Part shown: positions 33,989 through 44,073 of the stretch, piece after piece | How the letters are laid out: each line of letters opens with the position of its first letter | How positions within the stretch are numbered: the stretch's first letter is position 1 | DNA from: Rheinheimera sp. MM224 | Lineage (GTDB): Bacteria; Pseudomonadota; Gammaproteobacteria; Enterobacterales; Alteromonadaceae | Reading direction: 5' to 3' | Assembly (NCBI RefSeq): GCF_947090785.1 | Contig: NZ_OX352320.1 | Location: 3,275,001-3,339,000, forward strand | Length of the DNA stretch: 64,000 nt | Made by a program: the position numbers and the translations under genes | The notes under the pieces: model-generated | Told to the model about the DNA's origin: nothing | What the model saw: only the letters and a program-made list of their open reading frames with translations | Database searches by the model: none

Positions 33989-35704
33989 CTAAAGCTTATA
34001 GCTTTGCTGGTGCCCTAACTTGGTTTGATACTGCTTTTTCGTTATGTCATCGACAAAAAACCACTGTGCATCCATTTGCTCTTTGCTAAAAGCCACCAGC
34101 AAATAACCACGCTGATGCAAATTACAGTACTCCAGCTCGTTGATCAGTTGCGGTAATACATCAGCTAAATGCTCTACCTGAGCGGTATTCAGCTTCAGAT
34201 AGGTTTCAATACCAGGGGAGCTGACTGAAGGTGTAGCCAATTCTATGCCCACTTTATTACCTTGTTGATCATGTAAAGTCGAAGCCCAGGCGTTATGGGT
34301 ATCACCCGCCAGCACCACCAGTTGTTTGTTCTGCTGCTGCGCTGTTTTATAAACCAGCTCACGCTCGTACGGATAACCATCCCATGCATCCAGGTTATAG
34401 GCGATGACGGACTCTAAACGTTGTTTATCTTTTGTGCTCAGGCTGCTATCACCTTGAACTGCGCGCTGCTTTAAGGCTGATAATTCGGCAATATGCGCCA
34501 CCAGTTCCGGGCCAGGTTTAGAAAAAGCAGATAATAGCTCAGACGGAAACATCATCTTTGCCATCAACACCTGCTGCCCCAACACCTGATATTGAGCTTT
34601 AGAGCGCATCAACTGAGTTTGCAACCATTGCTGTTGTTTTTGCCCAAGCAAAGTACGGTTTGGATTGGTTAAATCGCCGACAAAACGCTGAGTATCAAAG
34701 GCTCCGGTTTTTTCATCTGTGTAGTGCTTGTATTCCAGTTGCAGGTTACGACCTTCAATACGAGTGTCGAGCATATGCAAGTCAACTAAATCACCAAAGG
34801 CAAAACTGCGGCTTAAGCTTTGCTGCTGCCCTGACTGCTGCTTGCCAAACACCAGGGGCCGTATTGGCATCCACTCGTAATATGCCTGCAGCGCGTTGAG
34901 TTTACGCACCTGATAATCGCCTTCATTCGGCTGATGGTTTTCGGCACCATCTGTCCAGGCGTCATTGGTTATTTCATGATCATCCCAAACACAAATAAAA
35001 CTATGGCTGGCATGAGCCTGCTGTAAATCTTTATCGCTACGGTACAAGGCATAACGTTTGCGATAATCCTGTAGGCTCACCATTTCAGCCTGATTGTCTG
35101 CAGCCAAAGCCCGGCCTAATTCAACAGAGCGCTCTGTGGCATAACCGCCTTGCTCGTATTCATAAATGTAATCACCTAAATGCAGTACAGCATCAAGCTG
35201 TTGCTGAGCAACCTGTTGATACACATGGAAATAACCGGCCGGATAATTGGAGCATGACAACACAGCAAAACGGACTTGTGACACCGAACCTGCTGGCAAA
35301 GTTTTACCATGTCCGATTGCGGATGCCGTATTGCTGTCGCTAAAACGATAGTAATAACTACGGCCAGGCTGTAGACCTGTTAAATCAACTTTGCAGCAAT
35401 AATCAGCTTGCTGGCGCGCCAGACAAAGCTGCTGATGTTTTACTGCAGAAAAATCAGCGGTTTCACTGACTTCCAGCAACAATTGCACTGAATCTGGTTG
35501 TTGTGCCGGAGTGACTTTAGTCCACAAAATCAGGCTATCAGTTAAAGGATCACCACAGGCAACACCATGTAAAAACTGGATAGGGCTGCTGTTTTTCGCA
35601 GTTTTGACTGTACTGCTGCAGCCAAACACACTGGTACTTAACCAGGCGGCTCCGGTAAAAAAAGCGCTGTTTTTAAGAAAATCGCGTCTGCTAACGTTGG
35701 CCAT
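33989..35704 (-). CDS. phoD: PhoD-family alkaline phosphatase/phosphodiesterase
   Basis: 571 residues with GGAGGAACT before the ATG. The N terminus SRRDFLKN followed by a hydrophobic stretch is a twin-arginine signal, and VFGC suggests it may be a lipoprotein. A fibronectin-like PhoD N domain (about 45-135) precedes the metallophosphatase domain with LSCSNYPAGYF, HLGDYIYEY, VWDDHEITNDAW and VVLAGDTHNAW, the metal ligands of calcium/iron PhoD enzymes. It would release phosphate from phosphodiesters and monoesters outside the inner membrane. No Pho box was recognised upstream. Confidence 0.92.
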   Translation of the reverse strand: MANVSRRDFLKNSAFFTGAAWLSTSVFGCSSTVKTAKNSSPIQFLHGVACGDPLTDSLILWTKVTPAQQPDSVQLLLEVSETADFSAVKHQQLCLARQQADYCCKVDLTGLQPGRSYYYRFSDSNTASAIGHGKTLPAGSVSQVRFAVLSCSNYPAGYFHVYQQVAQQQLDAVLHLGDYIYEYEQGGYATERSVELGRALAADNQAEMVSLQDYRKRYALYRSDKDLQQAHASHSFICVWDDHEITNDAWTDGAENHQPNEGDYQVRKLNALQAYYEWMPIRPLVFGKQQSGQQQSLSRSFAFGDLVDLHMLDTRIEGRNLQLEYKHYTDEKTGAFDTQRFVGDLTNPNRTLLGQKQQQWLQTQLMRSKAQYQVLGQQVLMAKMMFPSELLSAFSKPGPELVAHIAELSALKQRAVQGDSSLSTKDKQRLESVIAYNLDAWDGYPYERELVYKTAQQQNKQLVVLAGDTHNAWASTLHDQQGNKVGIELATPSVSSPGIETYLKLNTAQVEHLADVLPQLINELEYCNLHQRGYLLVAFSKEQMDAQWFFVDDITKKQYQTKLGHQQSYKL

Positions 35705-35956
35705 AGTTCCTCCAAAAAGAAACCATTCTCTCTGGCCTTGATGATTTTTTGATGACGAAAAACTGCAATGGACTACACTTCGTCTATCCAGAACAGGTAT
35801 TCAACTCAGCTTGTGATCCAAAGCAATAAAACCACGTATCAGTGCGCCTGACTTTAGAAAAGTATTTTTCTTAAATTCCAAACATCAATTCAAGTGCAGG
35901 ACGCAGTTGTAGTAGCAAAACCGGTAAGCTTAGCTTGCGGTCCACAAGAGGTCTTT

Positions 35957-37444
35957 ATGCACATTTATCCATTCCGCCAACAAGCTTTTCGTATAATGAA
36001 CAGCATCAACCTGGTCTTAATGCTATTGGCGTTAGCTTTGGCCAGCTGGCATCAAAGCTGGGGAGCAGCCTTGTTGATTGGCTTGCCAGCCTTGATTGTG
36101 CCTTTTGTATTGTACAAAACTTTAAGAGATCACCGCTTGTCGCGTATCGCTTTTGGTGTGTCTTTTATGTTGTTTTGCGCCTTGCATATTCATCAGTCCA
36201 ACGGAATGACTGAACTGCACTTTGGCATTTTTGTGCTGCTCGCCGTGCTAAGTGCTTTTCGTGACTGGCTGGTGATTGCAGTGGCCGCAGGCACTATTGC
36301 TGTGCATCATTTGTTATTTGCTTACCTGCAAACCCAGCACAGCGCTGTATTTTTAGTGCCAGCTCAGGACGCAACCTTCAGCAACGTCGTGGTACATGCC
36401 GCTTATGTAGTGGTGGAATCTGCAGTGCTTATTATCATCACCTTAAATTCGTATAAAGAAGCTATGGTGGGTTTAGCTTTTTCAGAGACCACTAAAGAGT
36501 TAGTTGCAGATCCTGCCCATATTAATTTAACAGTACGCTGCCCTGATATTCGCTCCCGCCTGGTACAACAATTTAATCAGGCACTGGATGGCATTCAGCA
36601 CACTGTGCAAACCATTAACCAGTCTGTGGCTTTGCTACATAGCGAAAGTGCGCATTTGTCTGACGATGGCCAGCAACTGGTGTCAGGCATGAATGAGCAA
36701 AACACTCAGGTCAAACGTATAGCCGCAGCGTCTGAAGAAATGGCACAAAGCATTCAGGCGTTGGGTGAACTGGCAGCAGCAGTATTGAGTGCAGCAAAAC
36801 AAGCGGAGCTAAGTTCAGTGTCTGGTAAAGAGTCTGTGGATCAAACCATAGCGGCCATCTCCACTTTGGCGGTGACCTTGCAGGACGCCGGACAAAAAGT
36901 GGATAGCATGGCGTTATCCAGCAAAGAGATCACCTCTGTACTTGAAGTGATTAAAAGTATTGCTGAACAAACCAATCTGCTGGCATTAAATGCAGCCATC
37001 GAAGCAGCCAGGGCTGGTGAACAAGGCCGGGGCTTTGCGGTAGTGGCTGATGAAGTTCGTACTTTAGCTGGCCGTACCCAGCAATCCACAGAGCAAATTC
37101 AGCGCATGATCCAAACCTTAACTGAAGCCAGCCAAAGCTCAGTGAAATCAGTACAACACTGTTTAAGCCAGGTCGACCATACCGTCAGTTTGGCAAAACG
37201 CAGTGATGAGCTGCTCAATACCATTGCAGGTGAAGCTCAATCTGTAGCTCGCTCTGCAGATATTATGGCGGGGTCTTTAGAGCAACAACGCCATGCCAGT
37301 GCTGAAATGGCACAAGGCGCACAGTATCTGAATGACAGTGCCGCCGCTCAGATGCAGCGTAGCGAAAAGGTAAAACAAAGCACAACCCAGATTGAACAGG
37401 TAGCCAACCAACTGGCGATTGAAGCCAACAGATTCAGCAGTTGA
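35957..37444 (+). CDS. Methyl-accepting chemotaxis protein with multi-helix membrane sensor
   Basis: 495 residues from ATG at 35957, with AAGAGG 5-6 bases upstream. Five or six hydrophobic segments in the first 175 residues replace the usual periplasmic ligand domain; this layout is known in chemoreceptors with integral-membrane sensors. No clear HAMP follows. The signalling domain contains the invariant hairpin tip [20 protein letters not shown] followed by [15 protein letters not shown]. It should control CheA from the inner membrane, possibly sensing membrane or energy state. The following gene overlaps its stop. Confidence 0.92.
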   Translation: MHIYPFRQQAFRIMNSINLVLMLLALALASWHQSWGAALLIGLPALIVPFVLYKTLRDHRLSRIAFGVSFMLFCALHIHQSNGMTELHFGIFVLLAVLSAFRDWLVIAVAAGTIAVHHLLFAYLQTQHSAVFLVPAQDATFSNVVVHAAYVVVESAVLIIITLNSYKEAMVGLAFSETTKELVADPAHINLTVRCPDIRSRLVQQFNQALDGIQHTVQTINQSVALLHSESAHLSDDGQQLVSGMNEQNTQVKRIAAASEEMAQSIQALGELAAAVLSAAKQAELSSVSGKESVDQTIAAISTLAVTLQDAGQKVDSMALSSKEITSVLEVIKSIAEQTNLLALNAAIEAARAGEQGRGFAVVADEVRTLAGRTQQSTEQIQRMIQTLTEASQSSVKSVQHCLSQVDHTVSLAKRSDELLNTIAGEAQSVARSADIMAGSLEQQRHASAEMAQGAQYLNDSAAAQMQRSEKVKQSTTQIEQVANQLAIEANRFSS

Positions 37445-37974
37445 ATCAACGACAAATGACCAGGCGAGTGAAAGCCGCTATAGTTTTGCTTATGCTTTGG
37501 ATTGCAGGCAGTGCAGCAGCTTTTTATTGGTTTTTTTTAGGTCATTATGGTGTATTCGATCAGCAAGCTGTGTGGCAGCAACAGCCGCTTTTACCTGCGC
37601 AAGTACAACACAAACTAAAACAACAACTGGTGCCAGACGCTGTTTGGCAAGCTGTGCTAATCACAGATGCAAACTGCAGCTGCAGCTCTTTTGCCAAAGA
37701 GCATCTGCTGCGTATGCAGCAACGTCAGCCTGATTTAATGGTAAAAGAGCTGGAATTGGATGACGCCAAAGCACTGGGGCTGAATGTCATAGCCGCACCG
37801 TTATTACTGCTGTTTCAACATCAACAACTGCTTTACGCCGGGCCATTAGCAACAGATTTGATGTGCAGCGATAATGCCAGTCTGCTGGACGGTATTGTTA
37901 GCGGCACCACTCAATTACCCGGCTTTTGGTTGAATGGTGAAAGTACGGCCTGCCGATGCCTAACAACCCATTAA
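37441..37974 (+). CDS. DUF6436-like thioredoxin-fold membrane protein
   Basis: 177 residues from TTG at 37441, which overlaps the chemoreceptor stop (TTGA); ATG at 37456 is the alternative, and neither has a Shine-Dalgarno, so coupling is likely. One N-terminal membrane helix (about residues 11-31). The periplasmic part has [18 protein letters not shown], a CxC where thioredoxins have CxxC, then [24 protein letters not shown] and a final ACRCLTTH. Four paired cysteines at these places match the DUF6436 pattern as I recall it. A redox or metal-handling role is possible but not shown. Confidence 0.65.
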   Translation: MNQRQMTRRVKAAIVLLMLWIAGSAAAFYWFFLGHYGVFDQQAVWQQQPLLPAQVQHKLKQQLVPDAVWQAVLITDANCSCSSFAKEHLLRMQQRQPDLMVKELELDDAKALGLNVIAAPLLLLFQHQQLLYAGPLATDLMCSDNASLLDGIVSGTTQLPGFWLNGESTACRCLTTH

Positions 37975-38007
37975 TTTATTTGAGCGCGCCATCAGCCAGG
38001 AAACAAC

Positions 38008-38049
38008 TTTACCTACAAAACAAACAAAACATTGTTGCAAATAGGTAAA
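38008..38049. promoter_or_regulatory. Spaced inverted repeat upstream of the 972-residue gene
   Basis: TTTACCTA (38008-38015) and TAGGTAAA (38042-38049) are perfect inverted repeats 26 bases apart in an A-rich region about 155 bases before the start of the surface protein gene. It could be a pair of half-sites for a regulator; no match to a known factor. Confidence 0.3.
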
Positions 38050-38204
38050 ATGATACGAAACCAGGGAAAAACCAAATAAAAAAGGAAAATAAGAAACAAA
38101 AACGTAAAATTAAATAAGCGGCTAATTGATTTGATTCAGTACTCAGCTGTATGATTTCAACGTCTTAACCTTCATTATTTAACTTACTACAAGGAAGTGT
38201 ATAA

Positions 38205-41123
38205 ATGTTACGTCTCACATCAGTGGCATGTGCTGTTGCTATTGTTTTATCAAGCCCTTTAGCTGCTTTTGAAATTCCGTTTTATCAACAAATCCCAGTT
38301 ACCTCAATGCAAGTTGAAAGTCCGCAAGCATTAACGATTACGGAAGAAGCGACTGAACGTGAAGGTTTTTTACATCTGGCGGAAAACCTGACTTCAGCTG
38401 CGGATCTGACAGTTGCATACAGCCAGCATGGGCTTTCTTTGATCAGACAAACGGGAGACCAGTTTACACTGCTGAAAGAATACAGTCTTCAAGACTTAAA
38501 CATAAGCAGTTTGCAGGACATAAACCTTAGTGCTGATGGTGCTACCTTATTTGCCTTTCAATACAATCAAGTAGTTGCTTACTCAGTAGCAACCGATGGC
38601 ACACTGACAAAAGTAGCGTCAAAAAGTAGTTATTATTATGACCAGTATCGCATGGACGCAAACAGCAACTACATAGAAACTGACTATGGCTCTCCAGATT
38701 TGAATGTGTATGTTCATAGCTTCGATAAAGCAACCAATAGTTTCATCACCTTATCAACAACAACTCTATCCGGTAGTCCAAGATTTGCCTTCTATGATGA
38801 AACAAAAGCGCTATTAGTTGTTGGTTATTACGACTACAACCTGTCAGCTGATTTAGTGAGAACTTATAAAGCGGATTCGTCAGGACAACTGAGTCTGGTT
38901 TCTGAAATATCGGTCAATCAGGTTCCCTACCAGCAAAATGTGGTTTATGCAAAAGACTCGGGTAACCTTTTATTGATGGGATATTCCACCACCCAATTAC
39001 ATGTAGCCAATGACGGCACTTTGCAGCAAATAACCGCCAACGATTCTTTACTGCCTGCTAGCTACCACCAGAGCGCCATATTTTCCGGCAATACACTTTA
39101 TGTTAATTACGGCAACAGCATACAAGCGCTGAGCTTCAGTGGCACGGACATTACTTCTGTAGATACCCTTACAGATGTATCCATCAAATCTGTAACGGCA
39201 TTAAACGGCAGCTTTGCCAGCTTGCAAGAAAACAGTCTGAGTTTTTATCCACAAGGACTGAATAGTTCAGAAAAAATAACGCTTAAACGTGGTCAACAAA
39301 GTATGTCTTTACTGCCATTAGATATGAGCGTTGGCGATAGTATCATGTTGGGTGACAATTACTTTTTCAGGGCTACAACAGAAATAGCTGAATTATATAA
39401 AAAAGAAGCCGATGGTAAAATTAAATCATTGCAGTTCTTTGAAAATAACGAATTCTATCCGACAACAAATTACGCGTACCCACCTAGTGTCCATAAAAAC
39501 GGCGAATCAACAGTTCTGGCCGTGCGTAACTCTAAAGTCCGTTTCTTTGCCTTTGATCAAAGCAGCGAAACTCTGACCCAAACGGCAGAAGTCGAATTAA
39601 ACAGCAAGCTAAGTAGTATAAATCAACTTACTGACGTTGATTATGCTGAAGTCTTTGGCTCGTATTTGCTGATCAAAGCGCACAATAAGCTGCATCTGTT
39701 TGAACTTGGCGATAACACCTTAACTTATTTTGATACCGCTGCTGCGGGAGTTAATGAATTCACAGCATTACCCGATTTGGCATATACCGTTGAAATGAAT
39801 GGTAGCTTGGTGGTGAACAACACCAATACAGGTACGGTGCAAGAATTAAGTGTCGTCAATAAAAAGTTGAAGCAACGTGACTTATTCGCTACGCCGCAAC
39901 CGGGTTATGGCCTCACTCAATTAAAATATGTTTCTGGTCAGTTGCACATGCATATCAATTCAACTGTGTACGTCTATAAAGAAATGGATAGCCAGTTCAG
40001 ATTGTTGTCACTTAATAACCTGCCTAATCAAAGCATTTATTATCTGGACGACAGGATGGTATTGATCCCTGAAAGCCAATACAGAGTAAAAATTGCCAAG
40101 CTGGATTTAGAGTCAGGCATTACTGAAGAACAGCAAACCATTGATTTTGATGGGTTTTCAAACTTACGCGATGCCTTTATGCTGGGCCAACATCTTTATC
40201 TGGAAGATAATACCAATCAACTTGCGCTAAAACGTTACTTGGTAAACAGAGCTCCGGATTTGACTGAAATCCCTGTCCCTATACAGTTGAACCAAGGTGT
40301 CGCTTACAGCACTGAATTAACAGCGCTGATCCAGGACGCGGACGCCAACGACACGCTGACCTTCTCTTTGGTCAATGCTGTCACAGGTATTACAGTGACT
40401 GAGCAAGGGACTCTGAATTACGATGGCAGCCCTTTATCTACAGGTGAAATTATCATCAGAGCGACAGATGATAAAGGTCTGTATTCCGACATTACCCTGT
40501 CATTTGAGCACAATAAAGCACCGTCGCTGGCTCAAGCCTGGGTTGCACCAGTGTTCAATCAGAACAAAGCTTTTGTACTGGATTTAAATGAATTCTTTGC
40601 TGACCCTGAAGGTTCGGTATTAACTTATGAAATCACGTCAACGGCAGACCTGACGGTATCCGCTAAGGGCATTGTCAGTGGCACTATAACAACAGGACAA
40701 GCTCACCAGTTAACTGTACTGGTAAAAGACAGCAAAGGAGCAACCAGCTCTCATACTCTGGATTTAACTGTGAATGCTGCGCCTGTATTAACAGGTTCTG
40801 CCAATCTGACGCTGTCTACTGATGAAACAGTGTCTATTAATCTGGCAACTTTGTTCAATGATGCAGAGGGACAGGCGATGAGTTTCAGCGCAAGCAATTT
40901 GCCTGCGGGTTTAACTTTATCTGGCAGCACTATTGCGGGTAAAGTTGCTAATGCAGGTAAGTTCAGTACATTGATCACAGCCACTGACAGTGCTGGCGCT
41001 TCGTCGCAAGCGACTTTAAACTTTGAGGCCACTCAGCCTAAAGGTTCAAGTGGTAGCTTTGGCTGGTATTCAGTCTTTGCTTTCATCGCATTAGCTCTGA
41101 GTCGTCGTTTCAGAAAAGCTTAA
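38205..41123 (+). CDS. Large secreted protein with propeller-like and cadherin-like domains and GlyGly-CTERM-type tail
   Basis: 972 residues with AAGGAAG upstream. Signal peptide 1-21 (ends LSSPLAAFE). Residues about 50-680 are repeated beta-rich units with a pattern typical of propellers (YSVATDGTLTKVAS and similar). From about 685 come three Ig/cadherin-like modules, each with an NxAP-type start (NRAPDLTEIP, NKAPSLAQ, NAAPVLTG). The C terminus is GSSGSFGWYSVFAFIALAL followed by SRRFRKA: a Ser/Gly stretch, one hydrophobic helix and basic residues, the layout of GlyGly-CTERM sorting signals processed by rhombosortase. It is probably exported by type II secretion and anchored at the surface. 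Confidence 0.75.
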   Translation: MLRLTSVACAVAIVLSSPLAAFEIPFYQQIPVTSMQVESPQALTITEEATEREGFLHLAENLTSAADLTVAYSQHGLSLIRQTGDQFTLLKEYSLQDLNISSLQDINLSADGATLFAFQYNQVVAYSVATDGTLTKVASKSSYYYDQYRMDANSNYIETDYGSPDLNVYVHSFDKATNSFITLSTTTLSGSPRFAFYDETKALLVVGYYDYNLSADLVRTYKADSSGQLSLVSEISVNQVPYQQNVVYAKDSGNLLLMGYSTTQLHVANDGTLQQITANDSLLPASYHQSAIFSGNTLYVNYGNSIQALSFSGTDITSVDTLTDVSIKSVTALNGSFASLQENSLSFYPQGLNSSEKITLKRGQQSMSLLPLDMSVGDSIMLGDNYFFRATTEIAELYKKEADGKIKSLQFFENNEFYPTTNYAYPPSVHKNGESTVLAVRNSKVRFFAFDQSSETLTQTAEVELNSKLSSINQLTDVDYAEVFGSYLLIKAHNKLHLFELGDNTLTYFDTAAAGVNEFTALPDLAYTVEMNGSLVVNNTNTGTVQELSVVNKKLKQRDLFATPQPGYGLTQLKYVSGQLHMHINSTVYVYKEMDSQFRLLSLNNLPNQSIYYLDDRMVLIPESQYRVKIAKLDLESGITEEQQTIDFDGFSNLRDAFMLGQHLYLEDNTNQLALKRYLVNRAPDLTEIPVPIQLNQGVAYSTELTALIQDADANDTLTFSLVNAVTGITVTEQGTLNYDGSPLSTGEIIIRATDDKGLYSDITLSFEHNKAPSLAQAWVAPVFNQNKAFVLDLNEFFADPEGSVLTYEITSTADLTVSAKGIVSGTITTGQAHQLTVLVKDSKGATSSHTLDLTVNAAPVLTGSANLTLSTDETVSINLATLFNDAEGQAMSFSASNLPAGLTLSGSTIAGKVANAGKFSTLITATDSAGASSQATLNFEATQPKGSSGSFGWYSVFAFIALALSRRFRKA

Positions 41124-41139
41124 TAACTTTATAAAATCA

Positions 41140-41177
41140 AAGGGCTTCAGCAGAGAACTTTGCTGAAGCCCTTTTTT
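41140..41177 (+). terminator. Rho-independent terminator after the surface protein gene
   Basis: AAGGGCTTCAGCA (41140-41152) pairs with TGCTGAAGCCCTT (41161-41173), followed by TTTTA. One of the strongest in the window; it also shields the convergent DoxX operon. Confidence 0.9.
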
Positions 41178-41196
41178 ATCTCCAGAGGATGCTAAA

Positions 41197-41583
41197 TTAG
41201 CGCCTCGATGGCCAATGATGCACTGCAACAGAGAGCAACAGCAAAATCAGCAAAGCACTGAATTCAGCGCCGTTACGGCCAGGTCCTACGACAAACCAGC
41301 CGACTTTGGCGTGCAGAATGGCGATACCAGTCGCATAAATACCGACATAACCCAGACAAACCAAAGTGACATAACGGTTTAATGCCAAAAATAACGTGCC
41401 TATGATTTCAAAAGCTGTGATCGCAACCGCTATTAATACGCCCATAGGCCAGCCGTGATTATCTAACCACTGACCAAAGGGTTCAACACCTCCGGTTAAG
41501 GCTCTGTGCCAGCCATGCGCGCCTATCAATCCGGCTAACGCCAGTCTTAATGTGCCCCAGCCAAAAATTTGTTGTAATGACAT
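41197..41583 (-). CDS. DoxX family membrane protein
   Basis: 128 residues with four hydrophobic segments and the family pattern LRLALAGLIGAHGWHRAL near the N terminus and NGAEFSALLILLLLSVAVHHW at the end. AAGGGA precedes the ATG. DoxX-like proteins are small inner-membrane proteins tied in a few cases to redox defence; most are uncharacterised. Third gene of an operon with the GH3 and ACT-domain genes. Confidence 0.85.
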   Translation of the reverse strand: MSLQQIFGWGTLRLALAGLIGAHGWHRALTGGVEPFGQWLDNHGWPMGVLIAVAITAFEIIGTLFLALNRYVTLVCLGYVGIYATGIAILHAKVGWFVVGPGRNGAEFSALLILLLLSVAVHHWPSRR

Positions 41584-41596
41584 TCACTATCCCTTT

Positions 41597-42010
41597 CTAC
41601 GTCTTGTTTTGTTTACTTTGTTGTAATTGCTCTAATGCCAACAGAGCAGCCTCTGCCTGATGCACAGGCACAAGCAGATGATCATGGTAAGCACCGGCAA
41701 ATACGTTACAGCTTAAACCTCTATCTGCTAAAGCTGTGGCAAAAGCTGCTGTTAAACCCACAGCTTCTAAATCTGAATGTACTGTCAGACTGATCCAACG
41801 CGCTCTGAATAAAATATCCAGTTGATAGTCTTCCGCCTGTTGTTCTGTCAGAACCAAAGTCAGGCCTTCTTTTTCTTTAAAAGTAGCCAGAGGCAAAGGC
41901 CCGTGCCAGCTCTTATTCAAAGGCCAAACGCAATAAACATAAGTCTGTGGTTGCAACTCTGGCTGCATAGTACTGATTAACTGATCCAGTGCTTTGATAG
42001 CAGCTGTCAT
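41597..42010 (-). CDS. ACT domain-containing protein
   Basis: 137 residues with AAAGGAG before the ATG, starting 3 bases after the GH3 stop. It has two ACT-like halves: the second (WISLTVHSDLEAVGLTAAFA, then GLSCNVFAGAYHDHLLVPV) is the clear one. ACT domains bind amino acids and regulate metabolic enzymes; this stand-alone form (COG3602-like) has no known target. Confidence 0.8.
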   Translation of the reverse strand: MTAAIKALDQLISTMQPELQPQTYVYCVWPLNKSWHGPLPLATFKEKEGLTLVLTEQQAEDYQLDILFRARWISLTVHSDLEAVGLTAAFATALADRGLSCNVFAGAYHDHLLVPVHQAEAALLALEQLQQSKQNKT

Positions 42011-42013
42011 TTC

Positions 42014-43855
42014 TTATCTCCTTTGAGCAGAGCCGTCTTCAGCTGTTAAAGACACAGGCAGCTGACCTGGGGCTTGAGTTTTTCCAAGTAAAAAGGCGAT
42101 CACCGCATCATAAGCCGGGCCTGAAAATGGTCGCAGCGCTGTTTGAGGTTTCTGGTTATAGCTGTAGGTTGCCAGTCGTAAGTCTGCACTATCAGCAAAA
42201 TCTGTCAGCTCATAAGGGGTGCGCAGCGATACCATCACCGTCTTTTTGCCTTGAACTTTAGCCTGTTGCAACAACTGAACTAACAACTGTTTTTGTTCTG
42301 CCACAGTGAGTTTCATGGTGGGCAAAGCCTGTAAGTCCGCCAATACACCCAATTCAGCAGCACTTTGGGCTGGCGAAATCAGCGACCCCAGCACCAAATC
42401 AGCCTGCTTAATGTGCTGCAACGCCAGATTTTGCTCTAAAGAGGTTAAATCGCTGCATGTGACTGACTGTGGCTTAACGCCCCATAAACCCAATGCCTGT
42501 AACCAGCTTTGGCATTTGGTTTGATCAGGGGCAATCAGGTGCAGCTTTAAAGCGGCTAAATTAAGCGGTAACTGTAATTTATTAGTGCCAACCAAAGTCA
42601 GGCTGGCTTCTGCAAGTTGTTGCTCCAGTTGCAAATCATCGGCTAAACGTTCGCTGTCCGGTAATACAAGCGCATGCTGTTCGGTCGAAAGCTGTTGACG
42701 TAAGCTGGTGATACGTTGGGCCGACTCTGCGACTTCATCGCCATTAAGCTTACCTTGTTGTACTGCCGCTACAACCTGATCAATCAGCACAGCCAACGCC
42801 TTAATATCAGCCGGAGTTTTCATCTCATAAGGCATCAACGCTATATCAGCACCAGCAGCAAAGGTTTGGATCACAGCTTCAGCAGGAGTAAAAAACTGGC
42901 TGATACCGGCCATATTCAGCGCATCGGTAATAATAATACCGTCAAAACCCATATCTTCCCGTAATAAGTCGGTCAGAATAGCGCGGGATAAAGTAGCGGG
43001 TTTGATCACTGCTTCGCCGGATTTAGTAGTCAAGCTGCTGTTATCCAGCGCCGGATACTGAATATGAGCCGTCATCACCATAGCGGGTTGATGCTGCTGA
43101 ATTAGCTGCCGGAATGGATACAAGTCAACAGCTTCCACTGTGGCCCTATCATGTTCCACCAAAGGCAAACCAGTGTGACTATCAACATGAGTATCACCAT
43201 GGCCAGGGAAATGTTTAATGGTGCCTAACACGCCCGCAGCCTGCATGGCACTTAGCATAGCACCTCCAGCCTGCGCTACTGCAGCAGCATTATCACCAAA
43301 AGAGCGGGCGTTGATCACAGGGTTGGCCGGATTGTTGTTTACATCCAGACTAGGAGCGAAGTTTAAGTTAATACCAAGCGATCTTAATTGCTGCGCTATA
43401 GCTTTACCGACATCCGCTGCATAACGATTGCCTGACGATGCCAAAGTGGCACCTATGGCCATATTGCCGGCAAAGGCAGGAAACTCCAGGGTTGGCAGGC
43501 GAGCCACACGGCCCCCTTCCTGGTCAATACCAATCAGCAAAGGCAACCCATCACTGCTGGCTTGCTGCAAATCAGCAGTTAAACGACGGATTTGGTTTTT
43601 ATCTTTTAAGTTATTGGCAAATAAAATCACGCCGCCTAAATGCAGCTGTGTTATGGCGTCAGCAAATTCTTTGGGTAATTCAGTTAAGTCGGTTTTGCAT
43701 TCAGCTGAGGAGCCTTCAGCACAAAAGTGTCGCAGGTCAATCATCAGTTTTTGTCCAATCTGACGGCGTAATTCCTGCTGATCTACTGATTTTTGTCCCA
43801 TACAACCTCCTGCACCTAACGTCATTACAGCCAGCAGCAGTGCATATTGTTTCAT
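42014..43855 (-). CDS. Glycoside hydrolase family 3 lipoprotein (NagZ-like beta-N-acetylhexosaminidase)
   Basis: 613 residues. A lipoprotein signal ends in lipobox GAGGC. The GH3 N-terminal barrel shows IGIDQEGGRVARLP, NFAPSLDVN, the NagZ-type dyad segment KHFPGHGDTHVDSHTGLP, with the acid/base His-Asp, and GFDGIIITDALNM, with the catalytic Asp. About 230 residues of C-terminal GH3_C-like domain follow, so it is longer than cytosolic NagZ (about 340) and lies outside the inner membrane. Probable substrates are chitooligosaccharides or peptidoglycan fragments. Confidence 0.88.
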   Translation of the reverse strand: MKQYALLLAVMTLGAGGCMGQKSVDQQELRRQIGQKLMIDLRHFCAEGSSAECKTDLTELPKEFADAITQLHLGGVILFANNLKDKNQIRRLTADLQQASSDGLPLLIGIDQEGGRVARLPTLEFPAFAGNMAIGATLASSGNRYAADVGKAIAQQLRSLGINLNFAPSLDVNNNPANPVINARSFGDNAAAVAQAGGAMLSAMQAAGVLGTIKHFPGHGDTHVDSHTGLPLVEHDRATVEAVDLYPFRQLIQQHQPAMVMTAHIQYPALDNSSLTTKSGEAVIKPATLSRAILTDLLREDMGFDGIIITDALNMAGISQFFTPAEAVIQTFAAGADIALMPYEMKTPADIKALAVLIDQVVAAVQQGKLNGDEVAESAQRITSLRQQLSTEQHALVLPDSERLADDLQLEQQLAEASLTLVGTNKLQLPLNLAALKLHLIAPDQTKCQSWLQALGLWGVKPQSVTCSDLTSLEQNLALQHIKQADLVLGSLISPAQSAAELGVLADLQALPTMKLTVAEQKQLLVQLLQQAKVQGKKTVMVSLRTPYELTDFADSADLRLATYSYNQKPQTALRPFSGPAYDAVIAFLLGKTQAPGQLPVSLTAEDGSAQRR

Positions 43856-43999
43856 CTTGTCACCACATCCTGAGTTTATGACGCCACTATATCAGGCAGG
43901 AGGATCAGGGCAAAGGCTCAGCTTTTAATACAAACTTCAGTAAAGTCAGTCAGATTGCCGCAAAACAGCCATTTCGCAGCAGAAAAAACAGATAAAAGT

Positions 44000-44030
44000 T
44001 TGCATAGGCCATAGCTTAGGCAGTTATAAT
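44000..44030 (+). promoter_or_regulatory. Candidate sigma70 promoter
   Basis: TTGCAT (44000-44005) and a perfect TATAAT (44025-44030) are separated by 19 bases, about 44 bases before the ATG at 44074. Spacing is slightly long, but the -10 is ideal. Confidence 0.45.
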
Positions 44031-44073
44031 CCCCCCAGTCTTTTGTTGTTTAGCCGTATCCGGACAGGTTGTT

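Noticed and set aside
42306..43881. Several plus-strand ORFs opposite the GH3 gene
   Set aside because: They are antisense shadows of a gene with full catalytic motifs; no recognisable domain or ribosome binding site.
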